NCBI RefSeq assembly: GCF_900199215.1
Contig: NZ_FZQA01000008.1
Location: 1-64,000 of the forward strand
Direction: 5' to 3'
Source: Amphiplicatus metriothermophilus
GTDB lineage: Bacteria > Pseudomonadota > Alphaproteobacteria > Caulobacterales > Parvularculaceae
DNA: 64,000 bases
Shown here in pieces: positions 19,886-30,098 of the stretch (positions are counted from its first letter, which is position 1; every line of letters begins with the position of its first letter). The notes below the pieces were generated by a model that was not told the DNA's origin, searched no databases, and saw only the letters and a list, made by a program, of their open reading frames with translations. The translations under genes were made by a program, and so were the position numbers.

Positions 19886-21226
19886 ATGAGCAAGACCTTC
19901 AGACTGCTTTTGAGCCTTGTCGCCTTACTCGCGGCTGCGGCCGCGCCGTTCGCCGCTTCGGCGCGGGTGCGCATCGACGTCACGCAGGGCAATATCGAGC
20001 CGATGCCGATCGCCGTGCCGGATTTCATCGCGACCAGCGCGCCGATGAGCGATCTTGCGCGCGACATCACCGACGTCGTCAAGGCCGATCTCGACCGCTC
20101 GGGCCTGTTCGCGGTGATTGATCCGCGCGCCTATATCGAGAATCTCGAATCGGTGAACGTGCGCCCGCGCTTTCCGGACTGGCGCCTCATCAACGCGCAG
20201 GTGCTGGTCGTCGCCGAAACCCGCGATCTCGCCGACGGACGCATCGAAGTCGCCACGCGCGTCTGGGACGTGTACGCCGGCGAGCAGCTCGGCGCGGTCG
20301 CTTTCAAGACGCCTGCGGACAATTGGCGCCGAGCCGCCCACAAGGTCGCCGATTTCGTCTATAAGTCGCTCACCGGCGAGGACGGCTATTTCGACACCCG
20401 CGTCGTATTCGTCCATGAAACGGGACCGAAGGACAATCGCGTCAAGCGCCTGATGATCATGGATCAGGACGGCGCCAATCCCACCTTCCTGACCGACGGG
20501 CTGAGCTATCAGGCGCTGACCCCGCGTTTCTCTCCGACCCAGCAGCAGATCACCTATATGGCCCTGTTCCAGAATCGTCCGGGCCAGGTCTATCTGTTCA
20601 ACATCGAGACGGGCGAACAGGAGCAGCTCGGATCGTTCCGGGGCATGACCTTCGCGCCGCGCTTCACGCCGGACGGCGCGCGCGTGCTCATGTCCATGGA
20701 ACGGGGCGGCAATTCCGACGTATTCATGATGGATCTGGCCACGCGTCGACTTACGCGGCTTACGGACAATCCCGCCATCGACGTGTCGCCCTCGATGTCG
20801 CCCGACGGCCGGCGAATCGCTTTCGCGTCCGACCGCGGCGGCTCGCAGCAGATCTATGTGATGAACGCCGACGGATCGAACCAGCGCCGGATCACCTTCG
20901 GAGAAGGGCGCTATCAGACGCCCGTGTGGAGCCCGCGCGGCGACCTCATCGCCTTCACGCGGCAATATCAGGGCCGATTCTACATCGGCGTGATTCGCCC
21001 TGACGGGACGGGCGAGCGCCTGTTGACCGAGAGCTATCTCGACGAAGGGCCGACCTGGGCCCCGAACGGCCGGGTCATCATGTTCTACCGTCAGACCCCG
21101 ACCAATCGCGACGGCTCGGGCGGGACGAGCGCGCTCTGGTCGATCGACCTAACGGGCCAGAATCTGCGCCGAATCCCCACGCCGGGCGACGCCTCGGATC
21201 CCGCCTGGTCCCCGCTTCTGCCGTGA
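19886..21226 (+). CDS. tolB: Tol-Pal periplasmic protein TolB
   Basis: A 446-aa periplasmic protein with a signal peptide (RLLLSLVALLAAAAAPFAASA), an N-terminal alpha/beta domain (about 25-160) and a C-terminal six-bladed beta-propeller. The propeller repeats include TPRFSPTQQQITY, APRFTPDGARVLMS, SPSMSPDGRRIAFASDRGG and TPVWSPRGDLIAFT. It relays energy from TolQRA to Pal. A gap of about 250 bp follows before pal. Confidence 0.97.
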   Translation: MSKTFRLLLSLVALLAAAAAPFAASARVRIDVTQGNIEPMPIAVPDFIATSAPMSDLARDITDVVKADLDRSGLFAVIDPRAYIENLESVNVRPRFPDWRLINAQVLVVAETRDLADGRIEVATRVWDVYAGEQLGAVAFKTPADNWRRAAHKVADFVYKSLTGEDGYFDTRVVFVHETGPKDNRVKRLMIMDQDGANPTFLTDGLSYQALTPRFSPTQQQITYMALFQNRPGQVYLFNIETGEQEQLGSFRGMTFAPRFTPDGARVLMSMERGGNSDVFMMDLATRRLTRLTDNPAIDVSPSMSPDGRRIAFASDRGGSQQIYVMNADGSNQRRITFGEGRYQTPVWSPRGDLIAFTRQYQGRFYIGVIRPDGTGERLLTESYLDEGPTWAPNGRVIMFYRQTPTNRDGSGGTSALWSIDLTGQNLRRIPTPGDASDPAWSPLLP

Positions 21227-21324
21227 GGGAAGAAGGATGGAGAACCCGCAACCGAAAATTCATTAGGGCGCCGGAACGGCTTTGCTTGCGCGCGTCAACG
21301 GACGCCGCTACTTTTCAGCCATTG

Positions 21325-21344
21325 GTTAAACTTTGACGTTTAAC
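21325..21344. promoter_or_regulatory. GTTAAAC-N6-GTTTAAC inverted repeat upstream of pal
   Basis: A perfect 7-bp inverted repeat with a 6-bp centre, overlapping a TTGACG that could be a -35 hexamer. It lies about 135 bp before pal. The right half, TTTGACGTTTAAC, is repeated exactly 23 bp upstream of dnaA (56134-56146). Confidence 0.4.
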
Positions 21345-21478
21345 TGATAGGCGATCGTAAAGGGCCCGATTATAAGTTGTAGCGCGCCCGGCGATCGCGA
21401 GGCGCAGGGTCAATTCGAGGGGCTCAAAGCGGGGGCGCTCGCAAAGCCCGAAGATGGCAAGGTGGAGCAGGGAAGATC

Positions 21479-21991
21479 ATGAAGTTCGATACCGTCGTCA
21501 AAGTCGCCAGCGCCGCCAGCGCGCTGATTTTGCTTTCGGCATGCGCCAGCAGCTCGGGTCCGGACGTCGCGGCGACGGATACGGGCGCGGCGACGACCGC
21601 GCCGGCCCCGTCGGGCCCGGCGCCGGGCAGCCAGGCCGATCTCGAACAATCGGCCGGACATCGCGTTTTCTTCGCCTACGATCAGTACACGCTGACGCCG
21701 CAGGCGCAGGCCACGCTCGCCCGTCAGGCCGCGTGGCTCAAGCAGTACCCCAATGTGCGCATTCTGATCGCCGGCAACTGCGACGAACGCGGCACGCGCG
21801 AGTACAACCTTGCGCTGGGCGCCCGCCGGGCGGAGGCTGCGCGCGCCTATCTCGTCAGCCTCGGCGTCGACGGCTCGCGCATCACCACGGTCTCCTACGG
21901 CAAGGAGCGCCCGATCGATCCGCGCTCGACCGAGGAAGCCTGGTCGCTCAACCGCAACGCGACGACCACCATCACGGGCGTGAGCTCGTAA
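21479..21991 (+). CDS. pal: Peptidoglycan-associated lipoprotein Pal
   Basis: A 170-aa outer-membrane lipoprotein. The lipobox LLSAC puts the acylated Cys at about residue 21. After a Thr/Ala/Pro linker comes the OmpA-like peptidoglycan-binding domain: HRVFFAYDQYTLTPQAQATL, IAGNCDERGTREYNLALGARRA and ITTVSYGKERP, with the Asp and Arg that hold meso-DAP. It has a GGAG site and its own upstream region. Confidence 0.97.
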   Translation: MKFDTVVKVASAASALILLSACASSSGPDVAATDTGAATTAPAPSGPAPGSQADLEQSAGHRVFFAYDQYTLTPQAQATLARQAAWLKQYPNVRILIAGNCDERGTREYNLALGARRAEAARAYLVSLGVDGSRITTVSYGKERPIDPRSTEEAWSLNRNATTTITGVSS

Positions 21992-22029
21992 GCGGCGCGC
22001 AGCTTTAAGGCGAATTTCGCCGTCGACAG

Positions 22030-22065
22030 CGCCGGCCCCGGCGTCGAACCGGGGTCGGCGTTTTT
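22030..22065 (+). terminator. Terminator after pal
   Basis: A GC-rich hairpin, CGCCGGCCCCGG paired with CCGGGGTCGGCG with one weak pair, is followed by five T residues. Confidence 0.7.
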
Positions 22066-22241
22066 CGTCGCGGCGGGCGTCGTCGTCGGGTCCCCGCCAC
22101 GGTTTCGTCGCAGAAGGCGGGTATCGCCGAGCGGTGACTCGCGGCGGCGTTTGCCGTTAGAGTGCGCCCTCGCGCCGACCGTCCCATGGCGGCGACAAGG
22201 CCGTCCGGCGCTAGAGGATGCGCAAAAGAAAGAGCGACATC

Positions 22242-23036
22242 ATGCGTGGAAAGATCTCCGTTCTGCTGGCTTCCGGCGTTCTGGCCATGGCGGGCGCGTG
22301 CGCTTCCGGCCCCGCCGCGGCGCAATCGACGAAGGAAAGGCTGACGGCGCTCGAGCAGGCCGTGGCCGATCTCCAGGCGCGCGCGCCGGCCGCCGCCGAC
22401 ACTTCGGTCAGGCTCGGCCAGCTCCAGGAGCAGATTCAGGAGCTCACCGGCCGCATTGAGGAGCTGTCCTATGAGCTCGAGCGAACCCAGGCCCGGCTCG
22501 ACGCCGTGAGCGCGGCGCTGGCGGGCGGCGCGGAAGGCGCCGACGGGGCGGCGGCGACGGGCGGGCCGGTCGCGCTCGGACCCGGCGGCGATCCGATCGC
22601 CGAGCGCATCGCCGAGGCGAGCGGCGAGGAGTCCGACGTCGCCCTGCCGTTCGATCCCGACGAGGCGTTCAGTTACGCGTCGGGCTTTCTGCTGCGCGGC
22701 GATTACGCCCGCGCGGAGGAGGCGTTCGAGCTTTACCTGGAAGCGTTTCCCAATCATCCGCGCACGGCGGATGCGCAGTTCCGCCTCGGCGAGATTTATC
22801 TGGCGACAGGCAAGAACGCCGACGCGGCGGACGCCTTCATCGCGCATATCAAGAAATATCCGAACGATTCGCGCGCGGCCGAAGCCTATCTGAAGCTCGG
22901 CACGGCCTTTGCGCGCCTCGGCCAGACGGGCGAGGCCTGCCAGGTCTTCAAATCCATGCGCTCGAAATTTCCGAACGCGTCGCAACCCGTGCGCGATCGC
23001 GCCGATCTCGAAATGTCGCGCATCAATTGCCGCTAG
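22242..23036 (+). CDS. cpoB: Cell division coordinator CpoB (YbgF)
   Basis: A 264-aa periplasmic protein. The signal peptide starts at this ATG (MRGKISVLLASGVLAMAG); an ATG 8 codons upstream would add a charged tail, so it is less likely. A coiled-coil segment (RLTALEQAVADLQARAP, then QLQEQIQELTGRIEEL) precedes TPR repeats (YASGFLLRGDYARAEEAF, AQFRLGEIYLATGK, AEAYLKLGTAFARLG). It is the usual last gene of the tol-pal cluster. Confidence 0.93.
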   Translation: MRGKISVLLASGVLAMAGACASGPAAAQSTKERLTALEQAVADLQARAPAAADTSVRLGQLQEQIQELTGRIEELSYELERTQARLDAVSAALAGGAEGADGAAATGGPVALGPGGDPIAERIAEASGEESDVALPFDPDEAFSYASGFLLRGDYARAEEAFELYLEAFPNHPRTADAQFRLGEIYLATGKNADAADAFIAHIKKYPNDSRAAEAYLKLGTAFARLGQTGEACQVFKSMRSKFPNASQPVRDRADLEMSRINCR

Positions 23037-23073
23037 GCGCGATCGGGCGCTGAGGCGAAAAGGCGCCGCTGCG

Positions 23074-24351
23074 ATGCCCGCGCCCCTCGATCTTGATTTT
23101 TTTTGCGCGCGCCTGTCCGCTCTCGGCGCGCCGCGACGGTATATCGTCGCCGTCTCCGGCGGGCCGGATTCGATGACGCTCGCCCGCCTTGCGGCGGCTC
23201 ATCAGCGGAGGGGCGCGGCGCGCGTCCTCGCCGTCACCGTGGATCATGGCCTGCGCCCCGAATCCCGCGCCGAGGCGGCGCAGGCGGGCGACTGGTGCCG
23301 CGCCGCCGGTCTCGACCATCGCATCCTGGTCTGGGAAGGCGAAAAGCCGACGACGGGGCTGCAGCAGGCCGCGCGGCGCGCCCGCTATCGGCTGCTCGCC
23401 GCGCAGGCGGCGGCGAACGGCTTCGAAGCGGTCCTGACCGCCCATACGGCGGACGACCAGGCCGAGACCGTCTTCATGCGGCTCGCGCGCGGCGCAGGCC
23501 CCGCAGGGCTTGCGGGCATGGCGGCGCGTAAGATGATCGCCGCCGGCGCCGCGCCGCCGGTCGCCCTGCTGAGGCCCTTTCTCGACGTCTCCCGCGCGCG
23601 GGCGCGGGCGACGCTCGAAAGCTTCGGCCAGCCGTGGATCGACGATCCGTCTAATGACGATCCGGCTTTCGAGCGGGTGCGCGCCCGCGCGCTGCTCGCC
23701 GCGCTCGAAGAGCAGAATCTCCTGACCGGCGAGGCGCTGCGCCGGACGGCCGCGCGCGCCCGCGCCGCGAGCCTTGCGATGAGGCGGGCGGAGGAAGACG
23801 CGTTCGCCCGCGCGGGCGGATGCTTTTACGCCGGCGGCTGGGCGTCCGTGCGCGCCGAGGCCGCGGCCGAGCCCGGATTCGAGGCGGTCGCGGCGCGCCT
23901 CGTTCGCGCGGTTTCGGGCGGCGATTACGCGCCGTCGCCTGAAGACGCCGCCGCGGCGCTCGCGGCGGCGCGCGCTTCCGGCGCGGCGACCCTGGGCGGG
24001 GCGCTGCTGAAACGGCGCGGCCCGGCGCTTTTCTTCCTGCGCGAGCCGGCGGCCCTGTTGGGCCGGGCCGGCGTCGCGCCGGCGCCGGCCCTCGCGCTGG
24101 CGCCGGGCGGACGGGCGCTGTGGGACGGGCGGTTCATCGCGGAGAACAGCGGCGGCGAAACGGCGCAGGTCGCCGCCCTCGGCCCGGAAGGGCTCGCGGC
24201 GCTGGGTCCGGCCCGGGCTCTGTTCGACGCCCCCGAGGAGGCGCTTCTCGCCGCGCCGGCGGCGCTTTTCCGCGGAAAACCGGGCCTTCGGCTCGTCCCG
24301 CTGGCCGAGGAGCGGTTTTATGACCGCATCTTGCGGTTTCCTGACCCTTGA
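23074..24351 (+). CDS. tilS: tRNA(Ile)-lysidine synthase TilS
   Basis: A 425-aa N-type ATP pyrophosphatase that converts C34 of the CAU-anticodon tRNA-Ile to lysidine. The PP-loop VAVSGGPDSMTLARL lies near residue 25. VDHGLRPESRAEA, GLQQAARRARYRLL and TAHTADDQAETVFMRLARG follow. The start was placed just before the PP-loop domain. The Ala-rich C-terminal domain is weakly conserved, as is common in alphaproteobacterial TilS. It is followed by ftsH, a frequent neighbour. Confidence 0.93.
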   Translation: MPAPLDLDFFCARLSALGAPRRYIVAVSGGPDSMTLARLAAAHQRRGAARVLAVTVDHGLRPESRAEAAQAGDWCRAAGLDHRILVWEGEKPTTGLQQAARRARYRLLAAQAAANGFEAVLTAHTADDQAETVFMRLARGAGPAGLAGMAARKMIAAGAAPPVALLRPFLDVSRARARATLESFGQPWIDDPSNDDPAFERVRARALLAALEEQNLLTGEALRRTAARARAASLAMRRAEEDAFARAGGCFYAGGWASVRAEAAAEPGFEAVAARLVRAVSGGDYAPSPEDAAAALAAARASGAATLGGALLKRRGPALFFLREPAALLGRAGVAPAPALALAPGGRALWDGRFIAENSGGETAQVAALGPEGLAALGPARALFDAPEEALLAAPAALFRGKPGLRLVPLAEERFYDRILRFPDP

Positions 24352-24479
24352 GCCCGCCAGGGCCGGCGCCGGGACGACGCCGTAAAAGCGCGCGCCCCCC
24401 GTGGCGCCCGCCTTTCTTAACCCCTATCTTGTAACAGGATCACACAACCCGCGGGCGCGCCCGCCAGCAGGACCGGTCG

Positions 24480-26405
24480 ATGAACGGACGCAACATTCTC
24501 ATCTGGGGCCTTGTCTTCATCTTTTTCATCATCGCGCTCCAGCTTTTCGAGTTCTCCTCGCCGGGGCCGACGGTCGAGCGGCTGTCCTATTCCCAGTTCG
24601 TCACGCGCATCGACGAAGGCGCGATCCGCCAGGCCGAAATCGACGGAGTCAACGTCAAGGGCGCGCTCGACAACGGCCGCCAGTTCGTCGCCGCGATTCC
24701 GGAAGGGGCCGCGCCCCAGATCGCCGACCGACTGATCGCCGCCGGCGCGGAGACCACGATCACGCCGGTCGAGGAGCTGCCGCTCGCTCTGTCGCTGCTG
24801 TTCAACATCCTGCCCTTCCTCATCTTTCTCGCCTTCATCTTTTTCGTCATGCGCCAGATGCAGGGCGCGGGCGGCAAGGCGATGGGTTTCGGCAAAAGCC
24901 GCGCGAAGCTCCTGACCGAACGGCAGGGCCGCGTGACTTTCGACGACGTCGCGGGCATCGACGAAGCCAAGGAAGAGCTTGAGGAGATCGTCGAGTATCT
25001 CAAGGACCCGATGAAGTTTCAGCGCCTCGGCGGCAAGATTCCGAAAGGCGCGCTGCTCGTCGGCCCGCCGGGAACCGGCAAGACCTTGCTCGCGCGCGCC
25101 ATCGCCGGCGAGGCGAACGTGCCCTTCTTCACGATTTCCGGCTCGGATTTCGTCGAGATGTTCGTCGGCGTCGGCGCTTCGCGCGTGCGCGACATGTTCG
25201 AGCAGGCGAAGAAGAACGCCCCCTGCATCATCTTCATCGACGAGATCGACGCGGTCGGACGCCATCGCGGCGCCGGGCTCGGCGGCGGCAATGACGAGCG
25301 CGAGCAGACCCTCAACCAGCTTCTCGTCGAAATGGACGGCTTCGAGGCGAATGAAGGCATCATCCTCATCGCGGCGACCAACCGGCCGGACGTGCTCGAC
25401 CCGGCGCTCCTGCGCCCCGGCCGCTTCGACCGACAGGTCGTCGTTCCGAACCCGGACGTCGTCGGCCGCGAAAAGATTCTCCAGGTGCACGCCAAGAAGG
25501 TGCCGCTCGCCCCGGACGTCGATCTGCGCACCATCGCGCGCGGCACGCCGGGCTTTTCCGGCGCCGACCTTGCGAACCTGGTCAACGAGGCCGCGCTTCT
25601 GGCCGCGCGCCGCGGCAAGCGCTTCGTGACCGCCAAGGAGTTCGACGACTCCAAGGACAAGGTGCTGATGGGCGCCGAGCGCCGCTCCATGGTGATGACC
25701 GAGGAGGAAAAGATGCTCACCGCCTATCACGAGGCGGGCCATGCGCTGGTCGGGATCACCGTGCCGGGCAACGATCCGGTGCACAAGGCGACAATCATTC
25801 CGCGCGGGCGGGCGCTCGGCATGGTGCAGTACCTGCCGGAACGCGACCGTTATTCGATGACCCTGCAGCAGATGCAGGCGCGCATCGCCATGGCGATGGG
25901 CGGGCGCGTCGCGGAGGAGCTGAAGTTCGGCCGCGAAAAGGTGACGTCCGGCGCCCAGCAGGACATCGAGCACGCCACCAAGATCGCGCGCGCGATGGTG
26001 ACCCAGTACGGACTTTCCGAAAAGCTCGGCCCTATCGCCTATGCCGAAGACGAGGGCGAGGTCTTTCTCGGCCAGTCCATCGCGCGCACCAAGTCGATTT
26101 CTCCGGACACGGCCAAACTGATCGAGGACGAGATCAAGCGCTTCGTCATGGAGGGCTACGAGACCGCCAGGCGCATCCTCACCGAGCGGCGCGACGACTG
26201 GGAGAGGCTCGCCCAGGCGCTGCTCGAATATGAGACGCTGACGGGCGAGGAGATCCAGAAGCTGCTCAAGGGCGAGCCGATCGTGCGCGAGGAGCCGGAG
26301 GATTTCGCCGCGTCCCCGCCGTCCTCCGTGCCGACCACCGGCGCGGGCGCCGACAAGGAGCGCAAAGGCCCCGAAGGCTTCGAGCCGAGCCCGCAGGGGG
26401 CGTGA
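24480..26405 (+). CDS. ftsH: ATP-dependent zinc metalloprotease FtsH
   Basis: A 641-aa membrane-bound AAA+ protease. There are two membrane segments (about 5-22 and 100-122), Walker [18 protein letters not shown], Walker [13 protein letters not shown], the second region of homology ([20 protein letters not shown]) and the zinc site HEAGH in [13 protein letters not shown]. The C-terminal tail ([12 protein letters not shown]...) is disordered. It degrades membrane and short-lived regulators. The upstream 128 bp hold an AT-rich pocket, TTTCTTAACCCC. Confidence 0.97.
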   Translation: MNGRNILIWGLVFIFFIIALQLFEFSSPGPTVERLSYSQFVTRIDEGAIRQAEIDGVNVKGALDNGRQFVAAIPEGAAPQIADRLIAAGAETTITPVEELPLALSLLFNILPFLIFLAFIFFVMRQMQGAGGKAMGFGKSRAKLLTERQGRVTFDDVAGIDEAKEELEEIVEYLKDPMKFQRLGGKIPKGALLVGPPGTGKTLLARAIAGEANVPFFTISGSDFVEMFVGVGASRVRDMFEQAKKNAPCIIFIDEIDAVGRHRGAGLGGGNDEREQTLNQLLVEMDGFEANEGIILIAATNRPDVLDPALLRPGRFDRQVVVPNPDVVGREKILQVHAKKVPLAPDVDLRTIARGTPGFSGADLANLVNEAALLAARRGKRFVTAKEFDDSKDKVLMGAERRSMVMTEEEKMLTAYHEAGHALVGITVPGNDPVHKATIIPRGRALGMVQYLPERDRYSMTLQQMQARIAMAMGGRVAEELKFGREKVTSGAQQDIEHATKIARAMVTQYGLSEKLGPIAYAEDEGEVFLGQSIARTKSISPDTAKLIEDEIKRFVMEGYETARRILTERRDDWERLAQALLEYETLTGEEIQKLLKGEPIVREEPEDFAASPPSSVPTTGAGADKERKGPEGFEPSPQGA

Positions 26406-26455
26406 GCGGCGAGCGGCGATTAGCGAATGGCCGATAAATATCGCAGCGGCGATTC

Positions 26456-27286
26456 ATGACCACCATTCGCCATCCGCCATCCGCCGTTCGCCCAGTCCGC
26501 ATCATGGGAATCGTCAACGTCACGCCGGATTCCTTCTCCGATGGCGGACGTTATTTTGATGCGCAGGCGGCGATCGCGCACGGCCTGAAGCTCGTCGAAG
26601 AGGGCGCGGATATTCTCGACATCGGCGGGGAGTCGACGCGCCCCGGCGCCGAGCCGGTCGAAGAGGCGGAGGAACGCGCCCGCGTGCTGCCGGTGATCGA
26701 GGCGCTCGCCGCGCGCGCCGGCGTCCCGCTTTCCATCGACACGCGAAAGCCGGCGGTCGCGCGCGCGGCCGTAAAGGCCGGCGCGGCGATCTGGAACGAC
26801 GTCTCGGCTCTGACCTACGCGCCCGACAGTCTCGAGACGGCCGCCGCGCTCGATTGCCGGATCGTCCTGATGCACGCGCAGGGCGATCCCAGAATCATGC
26901 AGAATAATCCGCGTTATGACGATGTCGTGGGCGAGGTGCGCGCGTTTCTAGAGGCGCGCATCGAGGCGTGCCTTGCGGCGGGAATCGACCGGGCCCGCCT
27001 CATCGTCGATCCCGGCATCGGTTTCGGCAAGACGGTCGCCCATAATCTGGCGCTCATCGCGGGGCTCGACCGCATCGCCGGGCTCGGCCGCCCCGTGCTT
27101 CTGGGCGTCTCGCGCAAGCGGTTCATCGCGGCGCTCGACCGCGACGGACCCGCCGACGCGCGCCTCGGCGGCTCTCTCGCCGCCGCGCTCGAAGGCTGGC
27201 GGCGCGGCGCGGCGATCCTGCGCGTCCATGACGTGGCCGCGACGCGCCAGGCCCTCGCGGTCGCGAGAGCCCTTTTTCAGGCCTGA
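26456..27286 (+). CDS. folP: Dihydropteroate synthase
   Basis: A 276-aa TIM barrel condensing pABA with dihydropterin pyrophosphate. MGIVNVTPDSFSDGG, GGESTRPGAEPV, SIDTRKPAVARAAVKAG, IWNDVSAL, DPGIGFGKTVAHN and LLGVSRKRFIA cover the substrate sites. The first 14 residues (TTIRHPPSAVRPVR) are coded by a CATTCGCCATCCGCC-type repeat that continues from the intergenic space, so the start may really be the ATG of MGIVNV. Confidence 0.95.
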   Translation: MTTIRHPPSAVRPVRIMGIVNVTPDSFSDGGRYFDAQAAIAHGLKLVEEGADILDIGGESTRPGAEPVEEAEERARVLPVIEALAARAGVPLSIDTRKPAVARAAVKAGAAIWNDVSALTYAPDSLETAAALDCRIVLMHAQGDPRIMQNNPRYDDVVGEVRAFLEARIEACLAAGIDRARLIVDPGIGFGKTVAHNLALIAGLDRIAGLGRPVLLGVSRKRFIAALDRDGPADARLGGSLAAALEGWRRGAAILRVHDVAATRQALAVARALFQA

Positions 27287-27375
27287 CGCGGCCATGGAAA
27301 AGGCCCGATCCTTGCGTTAAGCCCCTGCTAGCGCCAGACTGATAGGCTCGGCGCGAGCGTGAGGAGAGACCGGCC

Positions 27376-28761
27376 ATGCGCGGGGACGACGAGACGCCGA
27401 AAGCGCCTGTGACGGAACGCAAGATCTTCGGCACCGACGGAGTGCGGGGCCTGGCCAACGCCGGGGCGATGACGCCGGAGCGGATTCTCCGGCTCGGCAT
27501 GGCGGTGGGACGCGTCTTCCGCAACGGCGCCCATCGCCACCGGGTGGTGATCGGCAAGGACACGCGGCTGTCCGGCTACATGATCGAGCCGGCGCTGACG
27601 GCGGGCTTCGCCGCTTCGGGCATGGACGTCTTTCTGCTCGGGCCCCTGCCGACGCCGGCGATGGCGATGCTGACGCGGAGCTTGCGCGCCGATCTCGGCG
27701 TCATGATTTCCGCCTCGCACAATCCGTACCAGGACAATGGCGTCAAGTTCTTCGGGCCGGACGGCTTCAAGCTGTCGGATGAGACTGAGCTCGAAATCGA
27801 ACGCCTTATGGAGGACGGGCCGGAAGCCGGCCTCGCCGCGCCCGCCGATCTCGGCCGCGTGAAGCGCGTCGACGACGCCGGCGCGCGCTATATCGAGTTC
27901 GCCAAGGCGGCCTTTCCGCGCCGGCTCTCGCTCGAGGGCCTGCGCGTCGTCGTCGATTGCGCCAACGGCGCGGCCTACAAGGTGGCGCCCACCGTGTTGT
28001 GGGAGCTTGGCGCGGAGGTCAAGGCGATCGGCGTCGATCCCAACGGCTTCAACATCAACCGCGAGTGCGGCTCGACCGCGACCAAGAAGATGCAGGATGC
28101 GGTGCTTGAATACCGCGCCGACATCGGCGTGGCCCTCGACGGCGACGCGGATCGCGTCATCATCTGCGACGAAAAGGGCCGGATCATCGACGGCGATCAG
28201 ATCCTCGCGCTGATCGCCGATATGTGGAAGGCGCAGGACCGGCTCCGCGGCGGCGGGGTCGTCTCGACCGTGATGGCCAATATGGGCCTTGAGAAATTTC
28301 TCGCCGCGCGGGGGCTTACGCTTGAACGAACCAGGGTCGGCGACCGCTATGTGGTCGAGGCGATGCGCGCGAAGGGCATGAATGTCGGCGGCGAGCCGTC
28401 CGGACACGTCATATTGAGCGATTACGCGACGACGGGCGACGGCCTGGTCACGGCGCTGCAGGCGCTCGCGGCGATGGCGGAGACCGGCAAGCCGGCGAGC
28501 GCGGTCTGCCGCCGGTTCGAGCCGCTGCCCAGCCTGCTCGAAAATCTGCGCTATTGCGGCGGCGACCCTCTGGCGGACCCCGGCGTCAAGGCGGCGATCG
28601 CGGCGGGAGAAGAAAGGCTTGGCCGCGCCGGCCGTCTCGTCATCCGAAAGTCCGGAACCGAGCCGGTCATCCGCGTAATGGGCGAGGCCGACGACGCCGC
28701 GCTTCTCAAGACCGTCGTCGCCGACATCTGCGCGGCGATCGAAAAGGCGGGCGCCGCCTGA
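27376..28761 (+). CDS. glmM: Phosphoglucosamine mutase
   Basis: A 461-aa phosphohexomutase making glucosamine-1-phosphate for peptidoglycan and [14 protein letters not shown] near residue 18, the phospho-Ser loop [12 protein letters not shown] (Ser114), the metal loop DGDADRV, the sugar loop GGEPSGH and the phosphate loop [12 protein letters not shown] are intact. Start supported by GAGGAGA. Linked with folP and ftsH, an order common in proteobacteria. Confidence 0.97.
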   Translation: MRGDDETPKAPVTERKIFGTDGVRGLANAGAMTPERILRLGMAVGRVFRNGAHRHRVVIGKDTRLSGYMIEPALTAGFAASGMDVFLLGPLPTPAMAMLTRSLRADLGVMISASHNPYQDNGVKFFGPDGFKLSDETELEIERLMEDGPEAGLAAPADLGRVKRVDDAGARYIEFAKAAFPRRLSLEGLRVVVDCANGAAYKVAPTVLWELGAEVKAIGVDPNGFNINRECGSTATKKMQDAVLEYRADIGVALDGDADRVIICDEKGRIIDGDQILALIADMWKAQDRLRGGGVVSTVMANMGLEKFLAARGLTLERTRVGDRYVVEAMRAKGMNVGGEPSGHVILSDYATTGDGLVTALQALAAMAETGKPASAVCRRFEPLPSLLENLRYCGGDPLADPGVKAAIAAGEERLGRAGRLVIRKSGTEPVIRVMGEADDAALLKTVVADICAAIEKAGAA

Positions 28762-28893
28762 CGGGACTTCAAGGCTCGTGCGCCCCTCGCCGGCGCATCC
28801 CGGCGAAAACGGGGACGCGCGAGCAGAACGGTTCATTACGAAACAAATCCGGTCAAACGAGAAATTCGGCGCCGGTTGGGATAGAATGCGGCC

Positions 28894-29694
28894 ATGAAAG
28901 GGCGCGTGCTCATCATCGCAGGCTCTGATCCGTCCGGCGGGGCCGGCGTGCAGGCCGACATCAAGACGACGACGGCGCTCGGCGGCTATGCGGCGACGGC
29001 GATCACCTCGATCACCGTGCAGAACACCCTGGGCGTGACGGCCGTTCATCCCGTCCCGCCCTATGTGATCCGCGAGCAGATCCTCGCCGTGCTCGACGAT
29101 ATCGGCGCGGACGCGGTCAAGATCGGCATGATCGGCGAGAAAGACGCCGCGCTCGCGATCGCCGACGCGCTCCGCGAGCGCGCGGACGGGGTCCCCGTCG
29201 TGCTCGATCCGGTGCTGGCGGCGACGACGGGCGGAGCGCTCGCCGCGCCGGAGATGATTCCCGTCCTGATCGAGCGCCTTTTGCCGCTGGCCGCGCTCGT
29301 CACGCCGAACGCCGACGAGGCGGCGGCGCTGACCGGTCTTGAGGTCGTCGGGGAAGACGACCTCGCCGCCGCCGGGCGCGTCCTGCTCAGCCGGGGCGCG
29401 CGCGCCGCGCTCGTCAAGGGCGGTCATCTCAAGGGCGATACGGTGACGGATGTTCTCCTTACGGAAGAAGGCGAGAAAACCTTCCGCAACCCGCGCATTG
29501 AGACCGGCGAGATTCACGGCGGCGGCTGCACGCTCGCTTCGGCCGTCGCGACGGGGCTCGCGCAAGGGGCGACGCTTGAAGCGGCGATCGCCCGCGCCAT
29601 CGCCTATGTGCGCGAAGCCATACGCGCCGCGCCCGGCTTCGGCGGCGGCGCCCAGCCGCTCGGTCACGCTTTCTCCTGCCGATTCGGGGAATGA
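28894..29694 (+). CDS. thiD: Hydroxymethylpyrimidine/phosphomethylpyrimidine kinase
   Basis: A 266-aa ribokinase-fold kinase phosphorylating HMP twice for thiamine synthesis. IIAGSDPSGGAGVQADIKT is the N-terminal substrate region. IKIGMIGEKD-like VKIGMI, VVLDPVLAATTGG, TPNADEAAALTG, ALVKGGHLKGD and GGGCTLASAVATGLAQG (with the catalytic Cys-containing anion hole) complete the fold. A TAGAAT lies 10 bp upstream and may be a -10 box. Confidence 0.94.
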   Translation: MKGRVLIIAGSDPSGGAGVQADIKTTTALGGYAATAITSITVQNTLGVTAVHPVPPYVIREQILAVLDDIGADAVKIGMIGEKDAALAIADALRERADGVPVVLDPVLAATTGGALAAPEMIPVLIERLLPLAALVTPNADEAAALTGLEVVGEDDLAAAGRVLLSRGARAALVKGGHLKGDTVTDVLLTEEGEKTFRNPRIETGEIHGGGCTLASAVATGLAQGATLEAAIARAIAYVREAIRAAPGFGGGAQPLGHAFSCRFGE

Positions 29695-30098
29695 AGAGCG
29701 AGAGACAATCGCGGCGCGGGCGAGGGCCGCCCGCGCCGGATTTGACCGCCACCATCACGAAAGTCGGCTCGATGTCGCAGACGCGCCTCGCCGCGCGCCG
29801 CGTCATGGGCCGATCATCGCGCGCCGGGTCTTTAGACTTCGCATCGAATGCGCTTCAAATTGCAGCGATCGCATTCACCATGATGCATGCGTAAGATCGA
29901 CGCGCGAACGCGGCGCAGCCGTTGGGGCGGCGCAGAAACGCTAAGCCTTCGGCGCAGAATTTTTCGATTGCGCGCGCCTATTTGCGCCCCACATGGTGAA
30001 CGATCGGGCGCGGCTCGTGAAAATTTGAATGAAATTTCGGCGCGCGCCTTTGCAAACCCGCAAAGGTCTGCGCGACAGGCAGGCGAGGAGGCGAAGAG
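29695..30098. other. 404-bp intergenic stretch, no gene seen
   Basis: No frame here has protein-like composition. It has short low-GC words, such as ATTCACCATGATGCATGCG, and a GGAGG just before the PhzF gene. I recognise no RNA gene or terminator. Confidence 0.5.

Noticed and set aside
24411-24440. CtrA box before ftsH (TTAACCCCTATCTTG)
   Set aside because: The second half is CTTG, not TTAA, so it does not fit the consensus.
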